Shown: in pieces, positions 57,546 through 64,000 of the stretch
Numbering within the stretch: position 1 is the stretch's first letter
Layout: each line of letters begins with the position of its first letter
Assembly: GCA_951640195.1 (NCBI GenBank)
Contig: OX621163.1
Span: 1,860,001 to 1,924,000 of the forward strand
Length of the DNA stretch: 64,000 bases
From: Porpolomopsis calyptriformis
Lineage: Eukaryota; Basidiomycota; Agaricomycetes; Agaricales; Hygrophoraceae
Reading direction: 5' to 3'
Position numbers and translations under genes: made by a program
Notes under the pieces: generated by a model
What the model was told of the DNA's origin: nothing
The model's input: only the letters and a program-made list of their open reading frames with translations
Database searches by the model: none

Positions 57546-58828
57546 TTACCGCCGTTTATACTCGCAAGGTTTTAACCAGTGTCCTTGTGACAACAGCTTA
57601 ACCCAATCGGCCGCAGTCTTTGCTTTCCGTGGAACTTTCTTCCATTCAAAACACGTAAAATGGCTATTGCGATCGTCCTGGTACGATAAACCGTGAGTAT
57701 GTGCAAATTATATTCCTGCAGTGATCACCTTGGATATCAATCGGAAGCCCATTGAACAAATCAACGATGTGAATTGGTCGACGTCTTTAAAACGGCTAGC
57801 GACTTCTGCGATTTTGAGTTCGCCACTCGAACCACAAAATGAGTGAACATGTCACGCGATTATGTCGACTGCGTACCCATTTTTCAGTATCCTCCATGCT
57901 TCTCTGATGCAGCCGACCCAGTTGGTCCCCATAAGGCTCAAGGCGCAGACGGCGACATCTATCACTTGACCTTCATCTTCTCTGCTCTCCGATCCGGGCA
58001 ACGGTAAGTTTCGGCAAATATCGGCCTCAACCACGTAGACGCCGTCGGAGACCAGATCAAACGACAGGACGATCATCCCTTTTGGGATCAAGGTACGGGC
58101 CAGAGTGGCGTCCCCACATCCTAGGTCAGCAATAACCGTTTTCGGGGGATAAGCAGAGAGCTGTGAAGCATACTGTGATACGGGGTTGATGGGCCATGCT
58201 TGGACTTGATGGCGAAATCCGATGTGATACTGGCCGATTAAGTTGACCTGGCATTGGACAAGAGTTACCAAAACCCACCTCCTCGTAAACCTTAGGGTTG
58301 TCCTGGATCATTTTCCGAGCCTCTAGACTATCGATCTTATAAAATACTTCGTTTATCCATCTGTGATCGGACAAGTCTTTTTGCGACATTGAACGAATGA
58401 TGCTAAGCTCACCTGAACCGTGCTCCCTCTAATCTTTGCTTCATGTCTTTCTGCAGCGAAGTCAGACCACTGAATGTCGCCGATTTCTTATTTGACGCGA
58501 GTTGAGCAGGAGGTGGGGTCTTGTTCGCATATTTTGGTGTTGAACCCGACCTTCCTTCCTTCCTTGATTCTGAAGGGTCATTCCCCTCCACGAACAACTT
58601 TTCGTCGCGTGTTCTTTTCCTTCCTTTCCTGCATCTTTTTCCTCCCCCAGGCCCGACAGGTTCATCGCGAACTTTCTGTTTGTTCAGCGTTTTCACGAGT
58701 CTTTCCAAGTTCACCCCGGCCGAACCACCATTCCCTGAATCTCTTCCTGGTCGCTTACGCTTCTTAGACACGGAGGGGGAGGCCAGCGAAAGAGGCACAG
58801 ACCAGCCAGGAACTTCAAAGAGTGCCAT
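57546..58828 (-). CDS. RRP8: 25S rRNA adenine-N1 methyltransferase Rrp8
   Basis: ATG 58828 (MALFEVPGWSVPLSL) opens a basic low-complexity N terminus (KKRKRPGR; GGKRCRKGRKRTR) suited to the nucleolus. The Rrp8 catalytic domain begins WINEVFYKIDSLEARKM, then YHIGFRHQVQAWP. The SAM-binding motif is VIADLGCGDATLA, followed by SFDLV, EADICRNLPL, VDVAVCALSLMGTNW and GELKIAEVASRF. The last exon ends HFTCFEWKKVPR with TAA at 57546-57548. In yeast Rrp8 makes m1A645 of 25S rRNA. All motifs are present. Confidence 0.95.
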
Positions 58829-59196
58829 GGCGTGAGTTCAAACCCCGCCACTATTCACCTGGATCCGCCCTGCTCAATCGCGGAACAATGCTAGTTTTCC
58901 AACGTTACCAACTCTCGATTCGCCGCCATTGTATGGCAGCTGTGGAATCCGATCTTGCGTTACTGTCGAATGAACGTTTGTCATGAAACTGCAAAGGAAT
59001 TCCGATTGGAACTTCGCACTTCATTCTGGTTCGCGTTCAACGGAAGGCGTGCATCCTTACAAGGACATGCTTCTTCAACGAGGAGCGCAGTGCTGTGCCT
59101 GAAATAACGCGTCGTCCCCGTGTTTTTGCTATATAGTCTCAGAACCCCCCTACTCCAACGCCACTACTCTTGTCTCTCAGATTGCAAACGCACATT
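58829..59196. other. Promoter region, no gene
   Basis: About 370 bases between the RRP8 start and a small plus-strand ORF. No frame with a recognisable product. A TATA box lies near the right end. Confidence 0.45.
59130..59136 (+). promoter_or_regulatory. TATA box before small proline-rich ORF
   Basis: TATATAG 61 bases upstream of ATG 59197. It is followed by a pyrimidine-rich stretch (CTACTCC...CTTGTCTCTC) like that seen at fungal transcription starts. Confidence 0.45.
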
Positions 59197-59328
59197 ATGA
59201 CAAAGAACCGCAAGTTTTACTATCCTCCTCAACCCAAAAAACGTGGTCTCTATCCCCCGCCCCCGCCTCCGCCTCCGCCGCCAGTATTTTATGACACTTT
59301 TCCTGTAATTGCCATCTTTTCTACGTAA
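59197..59328 (+). CDS. Small proline-rich ORF (43 residues)
   Basis: ATG 59197 to TAA 59326-59328. The protein starts MTKNRKFYYPPQPKKRG, contains ten Pro in a row, and ends VFYDTFPVIAIFST. A TATA box is placed well upstream, and the pyrimidine-rich leader supports transcription. No family recognised. It could be a true micropeptide, an exon of a larger gene, or chance. The next gene starts about 250 bases on. Confidence 0.35.
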   Translation: MTKNRKFYYPPQPKKRGLYPPPPPPPPPPVFYDTFPVIAIFST

Positions 59329-59580
59329 TTCAAGAAAGTTGACAGACTAGCAGCAAAACATACACGATGACTTTTTGTCTGTTGTAATTATCCGTTGCAT
59401 ATGGCTCTTTCTAACCGAATATTCTAATAATGATCGAAAAGGGTATCAATGGTCCAAGCACACACCCCAAATTTCAAGTAATGCTTGACCGTTGATTTTC
59501 ATTGACCATTTATAAACCCAACATTGAAGGAGCCATGTCCCACGTCAGAGAACTGCTCCACTCTTGATCACAAAAGTGAT

Positions 59581-61342
59581 ATGTCGACTTTGAATGGTTT
59601 GATAGATGCGTTGGTGAGCATGTGTTCACACACCACTCGATTCTATTGTAAAATTATCTTTAGGAGGAACTTGAACTGTTAGAAGACATTGCCCACGAGG
59701 CATCACGTAGCAGCGAAAATCATGAAATGCAAACGGCTCCTATTTTGACACGGGATGCCTATATCGCATCTAGCTATGGCCGTCAAAACAGTCAGTATGG
59801 CGTCTTGGGACAGGTAATTTCTTCGCAGTGAGCACCCATTTTTCACGTTCCGGAATACTTCTTGACATCCAGGGGAAGTTCGAAGGAAGTTGTTAATTCT
59901 CCCAGTGACCCCCGATTGTATCTAAATACAGTAACTTTCTTGTTTTATTGATTTCCAAACTATCACACTGACAAGTTGTACTTAAATTAAATATAGAATG
60001 CGCCGTTTTCCGCTGTCATCTGTGGGGTTCAAGGCTCAGGAAAATCCCATACTCTATCCATAATCCTGGAGAATATGTTGATTTCCCGCTGCCCTCAGAT
60101 CGGCTCATTAGAGAAACCGCTTTGTGGGTTGGTTTTGCACTTTGGAGAGGGAGGACCGAACTCCCAACCTAGCGAGGCGTCCTGGATTGGGGTTCCCAGC
60201 ATTCCTGGTTTGGAGACCCCTCGGGTTCGCGTTTATGTATCGCGGTCATCCCTCAACACCATGAAGAAGGTGTATGCCCCTCTCGGGGGGAATGTCACTG
60301 TGGAGCCCTTACTTTTTGATGAGTCGGAATTAGACGCTGGGGCATTTCTGTCAATGATGGCTGTCGGGACATCAGAGTCCGCACCACTCTATGTCCAAAT
60401 CATTTTGGTAAGAATTTAGCCTCTGGTCTCGTGGTTGTGATTGAATGGACACACATCATCAGAGCATATTGCGTGACCTCGGGGAAGAGTTCACCTTTAA
60501 AGCATTTACGGCGAAATTAGAAGAGGGAAAGCGAAGTTTCAACCCGGCACAACTTGCTGGTCTTGAACAGCGCATGTCACTCTTGATGTCTTTCATGACC
60601 AAGCGCAAACCACCACAACCAAGGGCTCGATTCTCAGCCGGTGAATTGAGTATAGTCGATCTATCCGATCCGTTCGTCGATTCTACTTCTGCGTGCAGCT
60701 TATTCGAGATAATTACTCGCTTATTTGTGCGCGCGGATGTTGGAACGGGGAAGGTCCTTGTTGTAGATGAAGCGCACAAAGTCAGTTATATATCTATGGG
60801 GCTCCCCTCTACTGAATTCTCTTCTAGTATCTTTCCGGCAATAGAGGGATGTCAGGTTTAACCAAATCCCTACTCACGTTGACGCGTGAACAGCGTCATT
60901 TGGGGATGAGGGTAATTCTTTGCACACAAGGTTTGTTTACGTCCTTTACCATGTGGTTTGAATTCAATTCAAATTCTTCACCCTCTAGAGCCTACCGTTA
61001 TTCCTCCTGTGTTATTGGACCTTTGTACCGTAGCCATCCTCCACCGGTTCTCTTCGCCGTCCTGGTGGGATCACCTGTCGAATCACGTATCTGCCGACAT
61101 CTCAGCGGATGATGCCTTTGATAAGGTTGTTAGGCTAAAGGTGTGTAACCGGATTCGTGCTGGCTCAAGTCCTGATGTATATTTCTCTCGTTCAGACTGG
61201 CCAAGCGATTATTTTAGCACCATCAGGGCTCGAAATTTTCAAAGGCGAGTTGAACCAGCTAGGGCGACGATATCTCATGGTGAAGACACGTAAGCGGGTG
61301 ACGTCTGACGGTGGTGCCTCGGTTCTTGTCCTAGAACGATGA
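59581..61342 (+). CDS. HerA/FtsK-like P-loop ATPase, function unknown
   Basis: ATG 59581 codes MSTLNGLIDAL, then EELELLEDIAHEA after a short intron. About eight exons end at TGA 61340-61342. Walker A is VICGVQGSGKSHTLS. Walker B is GKVLVVDEAHKYL (joined over an intron near 60780). A long helix TKSLLTLTREQRHLGMRVILCTQEPTVIPPVLLD follows, the DEAH + Thr-Gln + Pro pattern of the HerA/FtsK/VirD4 branch. A C-terminal region ends VRLKTGQAIILAPSGLEIF. Members of this branch move DNA or protein in prokaryotes. Fungal copies are uncharacterised as far as I know. An ORC4-type AAA+ reading was considered and dropped. Tail-to-tail with the NIPA gene. Confidence 0.68.
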
Positions 61343-61411
61343 ATTGTTTGTTTCCTCAGTATCCTTGTTCTGGCTTGAATAGTATTTGCATGTGCGCGAG
61401 GGGGAACATCA

Positions 61412-63602
61412 CTACATGGTACCAGTCTCCCTTCTCGTCTCTTCGTCGAACCAATTGATAGTGCGCCGCAAGTTGAGAGTGTCGCGTTCGGGATCGGAGT
61501 CGCGGACCCGTCGGTCGGGCATGTCGCGAGGAGGGGTATGGACCAATAAGAGATGCTTGGGAGGATGAGCTTTTGTGTTAATGTGGCGACGAGAGAACTG
61601 ACGCCTACCTGCGCTGGAGAAACTCCGATGCTGATAATGCTTTGTCTCCGTCGCACACTCGGCATATCTCTTGCTCCAGGATGCAGCGGAACCGGACGGT
61701 TTCTCCCGCTGAATGATCCAAAGCCTGACCTTTCGTCGGCTGTCCCTCTCCCTCTAGAACTGCTGCCAGTCCTTGGTGTCTCACCCACATCCACCAATGT
61801 CTCCTCCTCGATCTCTTCATCTGCGTTTGGAGGCACCCAAGCAATGATAAATACCCCAAGAAATGTGGCCACGCAGCCGTACAAAAAAGTGAAAAGTTGG
61901 TGGAAAGTTGCCTTCTTAAAGTCTCCATATAAAACAGCGGAACCAATAATCGCCGAGAGCGTGAAAAGTACGAATTGGATGGGTATCACAACCTATTCGA
62001 GGTGGCGTTCATGAAGAAGGAATGTGGATATAACAAATCACATACTTTGCTATCGAATCTCATTAAAGCTCTGTTAAGATATCTAATTTGGCACACTCCA
62101 GTAAGTACAAGAACCTGGGAGGTTGAGCTACACGGCGATATTGCGCTAAGACTCGGAGACTTACTAAAATAATGGGATATGTTATCCATTTTGTGAACAT
62201 TTCAATCCATTCCATGGTGAGTAGCGTCGACACAGCCTTGGTCGATAGTACTGTAAATCCACCTAGTGCGTATTGTTAGTATTTCACCAACCTTCAGGAG
62301 GAATGGGTCAGACCAAACAATGCGCACAGCCCAACATCCACAAAGACCCAGTTCCTGCCCGCTTCCCCTTCTGACAGTGCAGCGAGGACAGCGGCGCCTG
62401 CTATATACACACAAGAAAATATGATAAATGAGTGTTGCGAGATGGCGTGGATGAGCGCATCGGGGCCGAGGCGGACGTCCGACATTTTGGCAGAAAGAAC
62501 GACGGTAACTGCGCCTATGACAGCGATGAGAACGCCGAAAAGATCCACCTGCAACAATTTGATAAAAAAAATCAGCTTAGATTGTTGCAAATGACAGGAT
62601 GGTATTTATTTATACCTTGCGAAATCTTTCGCCTTGCATCAGAGGTGCGAAAAAACAATTGGCTATCAACGCAAACTAAAGGATGCCAAATTGTTATCAG
62701 TTTTATATGGGAAGATGGGATGGTCTTACGGTACCCAGTGGAGCCACCACAGAGGCTGGAGCAAATGCATAAGAGATAAAGTTGCCGAGCTCGCCTACAT
62801 TCATGAGCAGAAACCCAAACCACCTGGTTGCGCAAGTAGTCAGCATGAGGATTGAATATTGGAGAGCAACACACCATAACTTTGACTTGAGATAATCACT
62901 CTCGCTCTCCTCGGCTGACTCTTGCTCTAGATACAGGATTCGTTTGTCGTGGCGTCTTAGATCACCGTTTGAGGTCACTTTTGTAGTAGAGCCTGGATTT
63001 AATGGAGGAACGGGGCCATCGTCATCCCGAAATTCGTTACCGGCCTGTAGTTTGGAGCGGAGTCGAAGAGGAATAAATATTGAAGCAAACGTGCGCTTGG
63101 GTTTGTGTTTCCGATCGGTGTGGTCGACACCAGCAGATGCACCGTAGTTTCTTCTGGAATTACTGGGGGTGTGGAGTAAACGCTGCGTCTCAAGCAGACG
63201 ACGACTTGGGGTTGATCTCTCTCGGAACACATCTTCGTACTCATCGGAATCCGCTCGATCCAGTTGATTACCCTCCGTGAGTTGAGCTGTGTTACGTTCC
63301 CCGATATTCGCATCCATACATCGACTCTCCCTCGCGGTCCTTGCATCTGTTCCCTCGCCCGTGTATCTTCGCGAGGTTGAATTTGTCCTCGATATCTCCA
63401 CTCGCCTGTGCGCAAGTTTCTGTATATTGAGAGCAAGCGAAATGAGAACATTTCCAGCTATAGCCACCGTGATTCCAATGGCGGTCGCAGTCGTGAGTTC
63501 TGGAGGCTCGAAGTCACCGCTAGAGCCATAGCTGAAGAAGGCAAAGATCCAAAAGTCTGGAAACGGAAGACTCTTCAAGACTAGAAAGGAGGCAGGAGAC
63601 AT
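61412..63602 (-). CDS. NIPA-type magnesium transporter
   Basis: ATG 63602 (MSPASFLVLKSLPFP). First TM region TAIGITVAIAGNVLISLALNIQKLAHRR. A long Ser/Arg/Asp-rich loop follows (about 63000-63400), then the NIPA core across introns: WFGFLLMNVGELGNFISYAFAPASVVAPLGT, FFAPLMQGERF, FGVLIAVIGAVTVVLSAK, IIFSCVYIAGAAVLAAL, GFTVLSTKAVSTLL, IQFVLFTLSAIIGSAVLYGDF, LYGCVATFLGVFIIAW. The last exon, after acceptor CCCAAG, codes HLLLVHTPPRDM...RRTINWFDEE to TAG 61412-61414. NIPA proteins carry Mg2+. The divergent promoter with SEC12 is 139 bases. Confidence 0.87.
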
Positions 63603-63741
63603 GCTTATACGGCACGAAGGTATAAAGTATAAGTACGGCCAGCCCCCTAGCTCGTGTGCGTAACTTGGTTGCGCATCGAGGTGTTCGTGGAGGAGAGGTA
63701 ATGTCGCTCAAAAAGGAAATTAGAACGTGTTCCTCCTCAAC

Positions 63742-64000
63742 ATGCGCGCTCGACATATTGCACACAGTCTGCCATCCTTTCCGGTTTATTCTTCCGCTTT
63801 TATATCACCCAACGAACTTGTTCTTGGTGGGGGTGGAGGTGCCACAAGGAGCGGGATCAAGAATGCGCTGGTGAGTGGCAACGTTTCCATTCAATGTCAT
63901 CTCATATCGTCAATCCAGAGACTGTATCATGTCGGAGAGGACATGAAACTGAATCTTATGTACGAGCTCGAGTTTGAATTAGGTGAGGATGTGCCAATGA
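63742..64000 (+). CDS. SEC12: Sec12-type Sar1 exchange factor, 3' end missing
   Basis: ATG 63742 begins MRARHIAHSLPSFPVYSSAF, then the Gly-run SPNELVLGGGGGATRSGIKN. A donor follows AATGCGCTG, and the next exon reads RLYHVGEDMKLNLMYELEFELG before another donor near 63979. This is the first blade of the Sec12 WD40 propeller, including the N-terminal loop that binds potassium in yeast Sec12. Sec12 sits in the ER membrane and loads Sar1 with GTP to start COPII coat assembly. The rest of the gene lies beyond base 64000. Confidence 0.82.
   Translation, partial: MRARHIAHSLPSFPVYSSAFISPNELVLGGGGGATRSGIKNALVSGNVSIQCHLISSIQRLYHVGEDMKLNLMYELEFELGEDVPM

Noticed and set aside
59581..61342. ORC4 or other AAA+ replication ATPase
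   Set aside because: The segment after Walker B follows the HerA/FtsK pattern, and no ORC sensor or winged-helix motif is visible.
61192..61989. Unspliced continuation of the NIPA frame beyond GVSPAQ, overlapping the ATPase gene
   Set aside because: Splicing to the CCCAAG acceptor gives HLLLVHTPPRDM and RRTINWFDEE, which fit fungal NIPA ends; the unspliced tail is low-similarity and runs into the convergent gene.
1..64000. tRNA, rRNA, CRISPR array, transposon or viral insertion
   Set aside because: No tRNA B-box with a matching cloverleaf, no repeat-spacer array, no terminal repeats, and no transposase, integrase or reverse-transcriptase motif was seen by eye.

Overview
The window is nuclear DNA from a basidiomycete fungus, most likely a mushroom-forming Agaricomycete. 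The reasons are many short introns (about 45-60 bases) with GT...AG ends, very tight gene packing on both strands, and proteins of basidiomycete type (a DUF6593 protein, GH128 and GH9 glycanases, a Sec12 with a glycine-run N terminus). I see no rRNA, tRNA, CRISPR array, virus or transposon. About 37 genes are supported; two run off the edges (NUP82 at the left, SEC12 at the right).

Layout. 1-4.4 kb: two nuclear-pore genes in tandem, NUP82 and NSP1, whose yeast products are partners. 4.7-11.5 kb: PRP5 (spliceosomal DEAD-box ATPase), a PI31-type proteasome regulator and CDT1 (replication licensing). 12.3-16.4 kb: a tandem pair of paralogous genes coding for coiled coil + DUF7923-like domain + two CCCH zinc fingers. 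This is the least described system here. 16.7-29.2 kb: RhoGDI, COQ2, a YTP1-like membrane protein, a ubiquitin-like/membrane protein of HERP type, the PKA regulatory subunit, a mucin-like single-pass membrane protein and a membrane-anchored GH9 endoglucanase. 29.4-39.7 kb: MET10, ribosomal protein eL29, PRP31, ISU1, an M28 aminopeptidase and mitochondrial uL11. 40-49 kb: a DUF6593 protein, an AhpD-like protein, GH128, a two-RRM protein, a GPATCH11-like protein and two small unknowns. 49.4-58.8 kb: an Inn1/Fic1-like C2 protein, a serine-rich unknown, LEU1, FUR1 and RRP8. 59-64 kb: a 43-residue proline-rich ORF, a HerA/FtsK-like ATPase, a NIPA-type magnesium transporter and SEC12.

Most genes are housekeeping. 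Shared promoters of 90-180 bases are common (PRP5/PI31, MET10/eL29, aminopeptidase/uL11m, NIPA/SEC12). CACGTG E-boxes occur in several of these short promoters. Gene models were built by hand from splice signals and frame. For PRP5, PI31, CDT1, both CCCH paralogues, eL29 and the 48-kb unknown, I checked that the exon lengths add to a whole number of codons. The CDT1 gene and the second CCCH gene each appear to need one GC-AG intron.
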